A DNA stretch of 64,000 nucleotides from CAXRDE01 sp964229355. GTDB lineage: Bacteria; Cyanobacteriota; Sericytochromatia; UBA7694. Positions 42,286 to 50,448 of this stretch are shown piece after piece. A program made the position numbers and the translations under genes. The notes under the pieces are model-generated. The model had not been told where the DNA came from, made no database searches, and worked only from the letters and a program-made list of their open reading frames with translations. The stretch is taken from assembly GCA_964229355.1 (NCBI GenBank), contig CAXRDE010000005.1, forward strand, positions 1 through 64,000. The letters are read 5' to 3'. Position 1 is the stretch's first letter. Each line of letters opens with the position of its first letter.

Positions 42286-42326
42286 GCTTGTTCCTGACGT
42301 ATGATGAGCAAAAAAGGAAAAAAAAC

Positions 42327-43292
42327 ATGGGATTATTAGTAGACGGCAAATGGAAAGATCAATGGTACGACACCAGCGAAAGCGGCGGGCGTTTTCAACG
42401 CAGTGAAGCCGCCTTTCGCCACTGGCTGACCCCCAACGGGGAACCTGGCCCGGAGGGACAAAAAGGCTTTCCAGCCGCCAAAGATCGCTATCACCTCTAT
42501 GTCTCTTACGCCTGCCCCTGGGCTCACCGCACCTTAATTTTTCGGGCCCTCAAAGATCTGACGGAACTGATTCCGGTCTCCGTGGTGCACCCCGAAATGC
42601 TTGAGAATGGCTGGCACTTTGGCAACGATTTTGACGGTGCCACCGGCGACCCGCTGTATAACTTTGACTATGCGTATCAGCTGTATACCCACGCCCAGGC
42701 GGACTACTCAGGACGGGTGACCGTGCCCATTCTCTGGGATACCCAGGAAGAAACCCTGGTCTCCAATGAGTCCTCTGAAATCATCCGCATGTTCAACACC
42801 GCCTTCAATGACCTCACCGGCAACACCCTGGACTTTTACCCTGAAGCCCTGCGGGAAGACATTCACGCCGTCAACGAGCGGGTGTACCACACCCTCAATA
42901 ACGGGGTTTACAAAGCCGGGTTTGCCACCACCCAGAGCGCTTATGAAGAGGCCGTTCACCCCCTGTTTGACACCCTGGACTGGCTCGAAGAAAAACTCTC
43001 ACAAGAGGGGCCGTATCTGTTGGGCGAACACCTGACCGAAGCGGACTGGCGTTTGTTTACCACCCTGATTCGTTTTGATCCCGTGTATGTGGGTCACTTT
43101 AAATGCAACCTGCGCCGCCTGCAAGACTACCCCCATTTGTCTGCTTACACCCAGCGCCTGTACGAGCACCCCGGTGTGGCGGACACCGTGCACTTTGACC
43201 ACATTAAGCAGCACTACTATTACTCACATCCCACCATCAACCCCCATCGGATTGTTCCCGTGGGACCGGCCACAGGAGTCGGCCTTGCTTAA
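42327..43292 (+). CDS. Xi-class GST, glutathionyl-hydroquinone reductase
   Basis: 321 residues from ATG 42327 with AAGGAAA before it. The catalytic Cys63 lies in SYACPWAHR and the family mark VYKAGFATTQSAYEEA is present. Removes glutathione from hydroquinones and needs glutathione or a similar thiol. The ankyrin gene starts inside its last codons. Confidence 0.93.
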   Translation: MGLLVDGKWKDQWYDTSESGGRFQRSEAAFRHWLTPNGEPGPEGQKGFPAAKDRYHLYVSYACPWAHRTLIFRALKDLTELIPVSVVHPEMLENGWHFGNDFDGATGDPLYNFDYAYQLYTHAQADYSGRVTVPILWDTQEETLVSNESSEIIRMFNTAFNDLTGNTLDFYPEALREDIHAVNERVYHTLNNGVYKAGFATTQSAYEEAVHPLFDTLDWLEEKLSQEGPYLLGEHLTEADWRLFTTLIRFDPVYVGHFKCNLRRLQDYPHLSAYTQRLYEHPGVADTVHFDHIKQHYYYSHPTINPHRIVPVGPATGVGLA

Positions 43293-43974
43293 AGGTTTAC
43301 TTGCAACCCTCTGTCTCATCGGTCTGAGCGTTCAGGCCGATGTGCTGCCCGCACAGGCTGCGCCAGACCACACGGAACATGCAGAACATAGCGAACACGA
43401 TCACCACGACGGCCCTGATGCCAAATCGCTCAAAGAACTGGCCATTGGTCAGGCGGTGCGTGCCAACGACATGGACGCCACCCGCCAGTTGGTGCGGGAG
43501 TGGTTGCGTTTAGGGGGAGATGCCAACACCATGATTTTTATGGGCATTGTCTTGCATCACCCTGACTTTACCCGCTTGCTCATTGCCGAAGGTGCCAATC
43601 TCAATGGCACCGCTCTGGGCATGTACAAAGACGTGCCTGCCTTACAGGTGGCCATTTTAGAAGAAGAAGAGGCCCTGGCTTTGATTCTGATCGAAGCGGG
43701 CGCAAACCTAAAACAGCGAGATGCAGAAGGCCATACCGCCCTGATGCGCGCGGCGGTGGCGGGGCAAGTCAAAGTGGTCGAAGCCCTGTTGGCTCGTCAG
43801 GCCGACGTATTGGCCGTCAACCAGGCGAAGCAAACAGCCACCCAGCTCATGATGCATAATTTAGCCAGAGCGCGTTTGTCTGAACGGCTCTACACCCAGT
43901 ACCAACAAATTCTTAGCTTACTCGACGAAGCCGAAATTCAAGCCAAAAAAAGCAAAAAGGAACAACACCCATGA
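43285..43974 (+). CDS. Secreted ankyrin-repeat protein
   Basis: 229 residues from TTG 43285, chosen because AGGAG stands 6 bases upstream and the first residues (LLKGLLATLCLIGLSVQA) make a signal peptide. A His/Glu/Asp-rich stretch (about 30-45) may bind metal. About four ankyrin repeats follow (for example EGANLNGTALGM..., EGHTALMRAAVAGQVKVVEALL). Its start overlaps the end of the GST gene by 8 bases and its stop overlaps the peroxiredoxin start (ATGA), so it belongs to the redox operon; secreted ankyrin proteins accompany catalase or other oxidative-stress genes in some bacteria. Confidence 0.8.
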   Translation: MLKGLLATLCLIGLSVQADVLPAQAAPDHTEHAEHSEHDHHDGPDAKSLKELAIGQAVRANDMDATRQLVREWLRLGGDANTMIFMGIVLHHPDFTRLLIAEGANLNGTALGMYKDVPALQVAILEEEEALALILIEAGANLKQRDAEGHTALMRAAVAGQVKVVEALLARQADVLAVNQAKQTATQLMMHNLARARLSERLYTQYQQILSLLDEAEIQAKKSKKEQHP

Positions 43975-44456
43975 CCCAAAGTACCCTCACCCAACCCGAA
44001 GTGGGCCAAAAAGCCCCTGACTTTACCCTGCCTGACCAGAACGGAAACCCGGTCAGCCTGAGCGATTTTCAGGGCAAGCAAACGGTGGTGGTGTATTTTT
44101 ATCCCAAAGCCATGACCCCCGGCTGCACCACCCAGGCCTGCAGTATTCGCGATCACCACACCCGCTATACAGACCAGGACATCACGGTACTGGCCTTAAG
44201 TCCAGACCCCGTCAGTCGCTTAAAAAAGTTTGAAGACAAACACGATCTCAACTTCACCCTGCTCTCTGACGAAGACCACGCCGTGGCCGACGCTTACGGC
44301 GTCTGGGGACTCAAAAAGTTTATGGGCCGTGAGTACGACGGCATTCACCGCATGACCTTTATTATTGGCAAAGACGGCCGCATCCAACACGTCATGAAAA
44401 AAGTCAAAACCAAAACCCACCACGAGGACGTGTTGGACTGGATCGCCCAGCACTAG
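43971..44456 (+). CDS. bcp: Bcp/PrxQ-type peroxiredoxin
   Basis: 161 residues. Thiol peroxidase using thioredoxin: peroxidatic Cys52 in TPGCTTQAC with a second Cys57, the layout of atypical two-Cys enzymes. The N-terminal GQKAPDFTLPDQNG is normal for the family. Confidence 0.95.
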   Translation: MTQSTLTQPEVGQKAPDFTLPDQNGNPVSLSDFQGKQTVVVYFYPKAMTPGCTTQACSIRDHHTRYTDQDITVLALSPDPVSRLKKFEDKHDLNFTLLSDEDHAVADAYGVWGLKKFMGREYDGIHRMTFIIGKDGRIQHVMKKVKTKTHHEDVLDWIAQH

Positions 44457-44457
44457 G

Positions 44458-45351
44458 ATGGCCTATTACCATTTACCTGAAAACTTTCATTTAGAAAGCT
44501 ATGCCCAGGGGCTCAAAGCCCCTTCGGCCCAGGTGTCCCTGCGCACGGTCAGTAAAACCTTTAAAAACAAGGAACGCTACACCGTGCCCTGCTTTGTCTT
44601 GTTTATTCCCTTGCGGGGACAAAAGATTTTTTATCAGGACGGGCAGGAATTTCCGGTGGAAGCCGGTCAATTGCTGCTCATTCGTGCCGGAGCCCGTCTT
44701 TCTTGCGACCTGAGTCGTTTAGACGACGGGCTTTTTGAAGCCCTGATGTTTCAGATGCATGAGGACTTTATTGCAGAGGTATTGCACAAACATGCTCAGG
44801 CTCAGCAGCCATCGGCTTTGCAGGCCAGCACGCCCCAGGACCTGTGTCTTCTGGGCGTCACTCCCCTGCTCAAAAGCTGTATCGAATCCCTGTTGCCCTT
44901 TTTTGACCCCACAGTAACCGGCCCCACCTCACTGATTCAACTCAAAATGGAAGAACTTTTGCTGCATCTTTTGCATCTGGATGCGAATGACACCGCCCGT
45001 GTACACGCCCTGCTTGCAGAAGCTCAGGCTCCAGAACGGGCCGCTTACTTACGTCTCATTCAACAGGCTCTGGAATCCCCCATGGGCATTGAACAGATGG
45101 CACGGGCCATGCATCAAAGCCCCACCACCTTCAAAAAAAATTTCAAGCAATACCTGGGGCTCCCCCCCGCCCAGTATCTGCAAGACAAACGTTTAGAAGA
45201 AGCCCATTACTTGCTGCGAAGCACAGACCAAAACATTACCGAAATTGGCTTACAATGTGGCTTTGAAAGCCCGTCTCACTTCATACAGGTGTTCAAGCGC
45301 AAATACCACATGACCCCAGGACAACTGAAAAAGTCCGATTTGAACACCTGA
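44458..45351 (+). CDS. AraC-family transcriptional regulator
   Basis: 297 residues. N-terminal cupin-like sensing domain (about 1-150) and a C-terminal double helix-turn-helix (about 200-293; IEQMARAMHQSPTTFKKNFKQYLG, then ITEIGLQCGFESPSHFIQVFKRKYHMTP). Follows the peroxiredoxin after one base and may regulate the redox operon. Confidence 0.92.
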   Translation: MAYYHLPENFHLESYAQGLKAPSAQVSLRTVSKTFKNKERYTVPCFVLFIPLRGQKIFYQDGQEFPVEAGQLLLIRAGARLSCDLSRLDDGLFEALMFQMHEDFIAEVLHKHAQAQQPSALQASTPQDLCLLGVTPLLKSCIESLLPFFDPTVTGPTSLIQLKMEELLLHLLHLDANDTARVHALLAEAQAPERAAYLRLIQQALESPMGIEQMARAMHQSPTTFKKNFKQYLGLPPAQYLQDKRLEEAHYLLRSTDQNITEIGLQCGFESPSHFIQVFKRKYHMTPGQLKKSDLNT

Positions 45352-45427
45352 GCGTCTGATCGCGATAGATTTCAAAACCCTCGCCTGCTAAGCTAAATTT
45401 AGATTAAGCTTATAAAGGATTTTGTTT

Positions 45428-45691
45428 ATGTTACGCCCCCTTGTTCTTGCCACCCTGACGGCTATCGCCCTGAGTTCTTGCGGACGCGGCGCCGCTCCCA
45501 TGCCCGGCACCCTTCAGTCTCAGGCCGCTTTGCCTCCCGGTTACAGCCCCAACCCCTGTGTGGGCACCTCGGCACTTATTCCCCCCGATCAGCTCCCCAG
45601 CAAACCCAGCCGTCCCTGTGGCTGCAAACAAAGTCTGGGTGCTCAGGCCTTTATTCCCCCCGATCAATTACCACAAAAACCAGGCTGCTAA
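45428..45691 (+). CDS. Small Cys-containing lipoprotein with repeated IPPDQLP motif
   Basis: 87 residues from ATG 45428, with AAAGGA before it. Lipobox ending LSSC. The mature part is short and contains the motif IPPDQLPxKP twice (near residues 51 and 76) and a Cys/Gly-rich piece (PCGCK). No family recognised. Likely a small surface or periplasmic anchor protein. Confidence 0.65.
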   Translation: MLRPLVLATLTAIALSSCGRGAAPMPGTLQSQAALPPGYSPNPCVGTSALIPPDQLPSKPSRPCGCKQSLGAQAFIPPDQLPQKPGC

Positions 45692-45738
45692 GTCCATTAA
45701 ACTTTGCAACCTGGCCTGTGTAGGTCTGTAAGCGCGCC

Positions 45739-45933
45739 TTAAATCTTTTTGACCGCTTTTTTCACCTGTCCTAGCGCCTCACCGGCCTGACGCTTCAGCT
45801 TTCCGCCCATGGCTTCAGCCTTGCCTTTCGCTTTTTCAGATTCGTCTCGGGTCATTTCACCCACCGCCTGGCGGACTTTGCCCTTAACCTGTGATTTTAG
45901 GCCTTCAGCCTGGAGTTTGTGTTCGGTTGCCAT
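45739..45933 (-). CDS. CsbD-family stress protein
   Basis: 64 residues from ATG 45933 (AGAGGTGC before it). Lys/Glu-rich helices with the family's GKVRQAVGEMTRDESEKAKGK. Function unknown; members are stress-induced. Confidence 0.85.
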   Translation of the reverse strand: MATEHKLQAEGLKSQVKGKVRQAVGEMTRDESEKAKGKAEAMGGKLKRQAGEALGQVKKAVKKI

Positions 45934-46024
45934 TAAAAGCACCTCTTTCTGTTTGTGTTGTTTTTAGCCTAACAGGGAACAAACAACTCAAGGAAGAGGG
46001 CTTAACGCAGCTTAAATAGCACTT

Positions 46025-47176
46025 CTATGGCCTTTTTATAGACGTGAGATGGGCTTTGTAGGCCCGCTCAATCCAGGGGCCCTGAATCATGTGTCTCAGA
46101 TGGGTATCCGCCAATTTGCGCACAAAGGTATAAAAGTCCATATTTAAGGCCCTGGCCGTGGCTTCAGGGTTCCAGTTATGGGCCTCCAGGTGCTGACAAT
46201 ACCAGGCCTCTTTGACTTGCTGTGGGCTCAACCAAAAAGCGTGCAAATAAGCTACCCGTTCCTGTGAAAAAATCACCTCTCCGGCAAAACCCGTTTGCCC
46301 ATAGGTCATGGGACCTAAAAAGGTATGCAAACGGTAATCCTTGTAGGTCATACCCTTATTCCAGCGCACGGGCTCTCGAAACAGACTGCGCGTCATATAG
46401 CCATGAAAGTCGGTAATATGCTGTAAATGCTGATGCAAATGGGCCTTTAGATCCCCCAGGGTAGCCCCCTGAACTAAATCATCCGGTAAAAGGGGTGACA
46501 TCTGAGGATGGTGCAGCGTGGACCACCACAGCTCCTGACCGTAATAGTCATGCAACAGGAGCGCGTGCAAGGCGCGGTAATCACGCGGATGGGGATAAAT
46601 CACCGCATTGACCAACTGATCGTTCATAAACAACAACATGCCCACCTGGCGGGGGTAAATTTCAAAGTGACGCAGGGCTGTTTCAAGTCCGTCAAAATAC
46701 GTACCGGGCAAACTATTGGCGGTACGCAAGCCCACGCCTTCTTTTAAACTGCGTCGGTTGTAAAAGTCTTTCCAGTAAATGGGGGGCGCCTCAAAATACT
46801 GCGCTAAAAAGCTCGAAATGGCCAGGTGCTGCGGCAAAAAGTGCAAGGCTTGCTTTCCCTTGTGCACCAGACGGTATTTCTGCTCCCAGGAGGTCGCCTC
46901 CCAGCGCTGTTCTGGGGGACCCAGTTGGGTGCGAGAAGCCACGGTAGACGCCCTGAGCACCAGTCCGTGGGGTACGTAAGCGGAATAGACTTTGTGTTTG
47001 TCCACCGCTGCACGGACCCGGCCTTCAGGGGCTGCAGACTTTGCCAGGTATAAATCATCGTAAACCTTTGTGGTCACCAAAGGCACCAAACGAATGGACT
47101 GCCACACCTGGTCCGGGGCAGTAACAATTTCACTGCGCGTCAGCAGTTCAGCCAGACAGGCGGGCATGGTGTTCAT
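46025..47176 (-). CDS. ARPP/DUF6569-like protein with C-terminal helix-turn-helix
   Basis: 383 residues. The central part (about 170-240) has the pattern QVGMLLFMNDQLVNAVIYPHPRDYRALH, like the DUF6569/ARPP fold found beside vWA, TROVE and RNA-repair proteins; this is an inference from pattern. The C-terminus (about 335-370; HNWNPEATARALNMDFYTFVRKL) resembles a Fis-type helix-turn-helix. No signal peptide. Its start overlaps the stop of the vWA gene (ATGA), so the two are one unit. It could be the effector or adaptor of the vWA protein. Confidence 0.6.
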   Translation of the reverse strand: MNTMPACLAELLTRSEIVTAPDQVWQSIRLVPLVTTKVYDDLYLAKSAAPEGRVRAAVDKHKVYSAYVPHGLVLRASTVASRTQLGPPEQRWEATSWEQKYRLVHKGKQALHFLPQHLAISSFLAQYFEAPPIYWKDFYNRRSLKEGVGLRTANSLPGTYFDGLETALRHFEIYPRQVGMLLFMNDQLVNAVIYPHPRDYRALHALLLHDYYGQELWWSTLHHPQMSPLLPDDLVQGATLGDLKAHLHQHLQHITDFHGYMTRSLFREPVRWNKGMTYKDYRLHTFLGPMTYGQTGFAGEVIFSQERVAYLHAFWLSPQQVKEAWYCQHLEAHNWNPEATARALNMDFYTFVRKLADTHLRHMIQGPWIERAYKAHLTSIKRP

Positions 47177-48555
47177 AGCACATCCTCCAGCGTGGACAGC
47201 AGTTCAGCCAGGGGCATTTTCCCCTGAAAAAAGGGAGCCAAATGAAGCAATAACGGCAAGGTTTCCACATCCCGCACGCCCAGCGTCACCATTGCTGGAG
47301 ACAGCGTACGCGGCTGGTAATCCATGGGATTCCAGACCGGATTCAAGTGCACCAACCAGGGTGAAGGCTTCACCTGCCGCAAGACCCAGGCCACCCCACC
47401 TGCAGGATGGTTTTCGACGCCATCACTCACCACGATAATCCCCTGGGGCTCGTGCTGAAGCGCCTCAATAAAGGGTGCAGCCAGGCCCGTGGGTCCCGTG
47501 GCCTTTAAGCGAAAGGGGTGGGATTCAAACCCCACAGCAGGGGGGTGGATCCAGAAGGCTTTATACGCAAAACCCAGCTCGCGGCTCCAATGGCTCAAAT
47601 AGAGATGCAGGGCCAGTGCCGTCGCCAGGGGACGGTGTTTACGCTCCCGCGAGCCAGAGGCGCTAAAGCTATTGTCCAGCACCGCGATCACCTGCTGACC
47701 AGGAGCCAGACGCTGGTGCAAAGCAGGAGGTTTAGCCTGACTCAAATAGCGCTGCAGGTGCTCCTCGGCCTGCTGCTGCCCCGCTTCATCCTGGGCCAGC
47801 CCATACAGCACAATATCCATCAGGCCCATACGCTCCGCGTGTAAGGCCTCACTTTGACCCAGGGTATTTTGTAAGCGCCAGGCTTCCTGGGCCGTCAATT
47901 GCGCGCGAATATGTTTTAAAAAACGTTCCCGAGGAATGCCTTTGCGTTGGGCCAGGCCTTCAGCAATGGTGTAGGGCAATTGGTAAATGGCTTTTTCACT
48001 AAAGTGGGCCTGACGAAAGGTTTCAAACAAAGGCTCCGTGTACACCTTTTGACGCCAGGCCTTATGAAAAAGAAAAGTATAAGCCTCAGCGGAAAGGGGG
48101 TAGTGTACGTGACGCAAAATCTGGCGCAACAAGCGACGGTACTTGATCAGGTCAAAGTGCAAATTGTTCCGGTGGGCCACATAAGCCCGAATGATCTGAC
48201 GGGTGCGGCGATTATTGACGCGGTCCTGTGCCAGGCGGGCAAACAATTTGTACACACGATGCACCGGCAGGCGCAAGAGGCCCTGAAAAATCAACGGGTT
48301 TTCGTGGGTTTGGGAGGCCGGGTAGCGCAACAGACCGTAAAGAATCTGCTGGCGGTTGAAATCATTGATGGGCAAGTTCACCATTTTGGCGTAGAGTGCG
48401 CGGTAGTTTACCCGCATGTATTCGTGTAAAAAATCCAGTGCCAGACGCTGCTCATACCAGGTGGCGTCGCGTTCAGCCTGGGCTGTAGCACTCAGACAGG
48501 CATTAAAAAACAAGCGTAGATCGTCGCGTTCCACCTGAGCGGTGTAAGTGGCCAT
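47173..48555 (-). CDS. vWA-domain protein with helical TROVE-like N-terminus
   Basis: 460 residues. Residues 1-280 are helical and rich in Arg, Leu and Tyr with repeated helix pairs, similar in arrangement to the HEAT-like ring of Ro60/TROVE proteins. The C-terminal part is a von Willebrand A domain with a full MIDAS: Asp294, Ser296, Ser298 in DNSFS, a Thr in KATGPTG and Asp378 in VVSDGV. TROVE-vWA proteins bind noncoding RNA or protein partners. AAGGAG precedes the ATG by 6 bases. A minus-strand promoter and a structured leader precede it. Confidence 0.75.
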   Translation of the reverse strand: MATYTAQVERDDLRLFFNACLSATAQAERDATWYEQRLALDFLHEYMRVNYRALYAKMVNLPINDFNRQQILYGLLRYPASQTHENPLIFQGLLRLPVHRVYKLFARLAQDRVNNRRTRQIIRAYVAHRNNLHFDLIKYRRLLRQILRHVHYPLSAEAYTFLFHKAWRQKVYTEPLFETFRQAHFSEKAIYQLPYTIAEGLAQRKGIPRERFLKHIRAQLTAQEAWRLQNTLGQSEALHAERMGLMDIVLYGLAQDEAGQQQAEEHLQRYLSQAKPPALHQRLAPGQQVIAVLDNSFSASGSRERKHRPLATALALHLYLSHWSRELGFAYKAFWIHPPAVGFESHPFRLKATGPTGLAAPFIEALQHEPQGIIVVSDGVENHPAGGVAWVLRQVKPSPWLVHLNPVWNPMDYQPRTLSPAMVTLGVRDVETLPLLLHLAPFFQGKMPLAELLSTLEDVL

Positions 48556-48630
48556 ACCCTCTCCTTATCAAAAGACAACCCGGGACAATCGCGCGTTCAG
48601 GGGAACAGAGTCACTTCAAAAGGTGGTTGC

Positions 48631-48650
48631 GGAACCTGAACATCAGTTCC
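48631..48650 (-). other. Stem-loop in the leader of the vWA operon
   Basis: GGAA and CTGA at 48631-48639 pair with TCAG and TTCC at 48643-48650 around a 3-base loop, with one bulged base, giving an 8-bp stem. It lies in the predicted 110-base leader of the vWA transcript. Could be regulatory or part of a protein-binding site; function unknown. Confidence 0.4.
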
Positions 48651-48668
48651 TCGGGTCGTCTGGCATCT

Positions 48669-48696
48669 ATTATACCCCTTCGCCAGGATATGCTAA
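48669..48696 (-). promoter_or_regulatory. Probable promoter of the vWA/ARPP operon
   Basis: On the minus strand, TTAGCA at 48696-48691 and a perfect TATAAT at 48674-48669 with a 16-base spacer. It faces the metallo-beta-lactamase gene. Confidence 0.5.
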
Positions 48697-48748
48697 CTTA
48701 AGATGAGAAACCTGCTGTGTTTCAATTGTCTTGAAGAGGTTGTTTGCC

Positions 48749-49501
48749 ATGCGTCGTCTTCGTTTTTTGCCCGTGTGCACCTTGATTTTACTCGCATCGA
48801 CCCCAGGGGTGCAGGCCATTTCACCCGCCCCTGAAGTGAGCTTTACCCCTTTGGCTCCTGGCGTCTGGATGCACACCAGCCACTTGACCCTGAAAAAATG
48901 GGGCAAAGTGCCCAGCAACGGCCTGATTGTAGAAACCGATACAGGAAGTATTCTGGTAGACACTGCCTGGAACGACAGCCAAACCCGGGAAATTATCACC
49001 TGGGCCAGCCAACACCTGCATAAACCCATTCAAGCCGCTGTGTTTACCCATGCCCATGACGACAAAATGGGCGGTGTCCGCAGCCTGCGCCAGCAGGGCA
49101 TTGTAACCTACGCTTCAGCGGAATCGAACCGGCTGGCTCCCGGTAGAGGGCTTATGCCCGCCGAACACAACGTTGCTTTTAATCGAGAACATCTGGCCTT
49201 TAACCTGAACCCGCTGGTGATTTTAGACCCCGGTCCCGGTCACACCACGGACAATATTGTGGTGGGTTTGCCCACCCACAGTATCGTCTTTGGCGGTTGC
49301 CTGATTCGCCCGGCAGGCAGCACGAACTTAGGTAACACCGCCGATGGCAATATCTCCCACTGGGGGCACGCCGCGCTGGCGGTGGCCAACCAGTTTCCCG
49401 AGGCCCAAATTGTCGTGCCCAGTCATGGGCCACCCGCCGGGCGAGAGCTGTTTGCCCTGACCCAAACCTTAGCCCAGACGGCCCAGGCCGCACACAAATA
49501 A
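48749..49501 (+). CDS. Subclass B1-type metallo-beta-lactamase family protein
   Basis: 250 residues from ATG 48749; the upstream in-frame TTG is less likely because GAAGAGG stands before the ATG. A signal peptide ends VQA. All zinc ligands of subclass B1 are present: His101, His103 and Asp105 in THAHDDKMGG, His165 in GPGHTTDN, Cys184 in FGGCLIRP, His226 in VPSHG. The NTADGN segment matches the B1 Asn-loop. This is more specific than the general MBL fold (the Cys ligand is absent in most). B1 enzymes hydrolyse penicillins, cephalosporins and carbapenems; activity here is not shown. Nothing mobile is near it. Confidence 0.88.
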   Translation: MRRLRFLPVCTLILLASTPGVQAISPAPEVSFTPLAPGVWMHTSHLTLKKWGKVPSNGLIVETDTGSILVDTAWNDSQTREIITWASQHLHKPIQAAVFTHAHDDKMGGVRSLRQQGIVTYASAESNRLAPGRGLMPAEHNVAFNREHLAFNLNPLVILDPGPGHTTDNIVVGLPTHSIVFGGCLIRPAGSTNLGNTADGNISHWGHAALAVANQFPEAQIVVPSHGPPAGRELFALTQTLAQTAQAAHK

Positions 49502-49518
49502 ACCCTGAGGAATTTAAT

Positions 49519-50388
49519 ATGCAGTATCGCGCTTTTGGACATCACGGCTTTGAAGTTTCAGCGCTGGGCTATGGCGCTGGCCATATTGGAAGCCCCGCCC
49601 AGGACGAAAACGACATTGCCCGGCTTTTAAATACCCTGGCCGACTGGGGCATCACCCTCTTTGACACAGCACCAGGCTACGATCAGTCAGAGCAACGCCT
49701 GGGCAAAGCCCTGAAACACCGCCGCACAAGCTGTATTTACTCCACGAAACTGGGCTACGGCGTGGATGGTGTGCCTGACTGGACCGCTGCATGCATTACC
49801 CAGGGCGTGGATCAAGCCCTGCGGCGTTTGCAAACGGACTATTTAGACATTGCCCATTTGCACTCGTGTCCGCTGGGCACGCTGGAATACGGCGAAGTGA
49901 CAGAAGCCTTACAGGCTCAGGTCAAAGCCGGAAAAGTCCGCGTGGCGGCTTACTCCGGCGAAAATGAAGCGCTGGCCTATGCCATCGAAAGTGGCGCTTT
50001 TGGCAGTATCCAGTGTTCCGTGAACCTCACCGATCAGCACAGCCTCAACACCCTGCTGCCTCAGGCCACCGCACAGCACATGGGCGTCATTGCCAAACGT
50101 CCGCTGGCCAATGCTTTCTGGCGCTTTGCCCAACGCCCCGCAGGCGACTACAGTGAAGTGTACTGGACGCGCTGGCAGCAGATGGCCCTGACGCTGGACA
50201 TGCCACTGGCAGAAATGGCCCTGCGCTTTAGTGCCTTTGCCCCTGGCGTACACAGTGCCATTGTGGGCAGCATCAACCTGCACCATGTGCACGACAATCT
50301 GCAACAGCTTGAAAAAGGCCCGCTACCCGCAGAAATCCTCACAAAGCTACACCAGGCCTTCTCGCAGGATTGGCGGGGAGAAGTCTAA
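49519..50388 (+). CDS. Aldo/keto reductase
   Basis: 289 residues. TIM-barrel reductase of small carbonyl compounds using NADPH. The catalytic tetrad is Asp49, Tyr54, Lys77 and His115; the GSINLHHVHDN end is the cofactor-binding region. Starts 17 bases after the metallo-beta-lactamase and may be cotranscribed with it. Confidence 0.92.
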   Translation: MQYRAFGHHGFEVSALGYGAGHIGSPAQDENDIARLLNTLADWGITLFDTAPGYDQSEQRLGKALKHRRTSCIYSTKLGYGVDGVPDWTAACITQGVDQALRRLQTDYLDIAHLHSCPLGTLEYGEVTEALQAQVKAGKVRVAAYSGENEALAYAIESGAFGSIQCSVNLTDQHSLNTLLPQATAQHMGVIAKRPLANAFWRFAQRPAGDYSEVYWTRWQQMALTLDMPLAEMALRFSAFAPGVHSAIVGSINLHHVHDNLQQLEKGPLPAEILTKLHQAFSQDWRGEV

Positions 50389-50435
50389 CCCTTCATCCGC
50401 CCGTAAAACTCCCCCCATCCGACGGGGGATCTCCG

Positions 50436-50441
50436 TATAAT
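50436..50441 (+). promoter_or_regulatory. Consensus -10 box directly before the start codon
   Basis: A perfect TATAAT at 50436-50441, 8 bases before ATG 50449, would begin transcription at or next to the start codon, so the message may be leaderless. No good -35 box is seen. A C5/G5 hairpin at 50412-50428 precedes it. Confidence 0.4.
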
Positions 50442-50448
50442 GAAGCTT

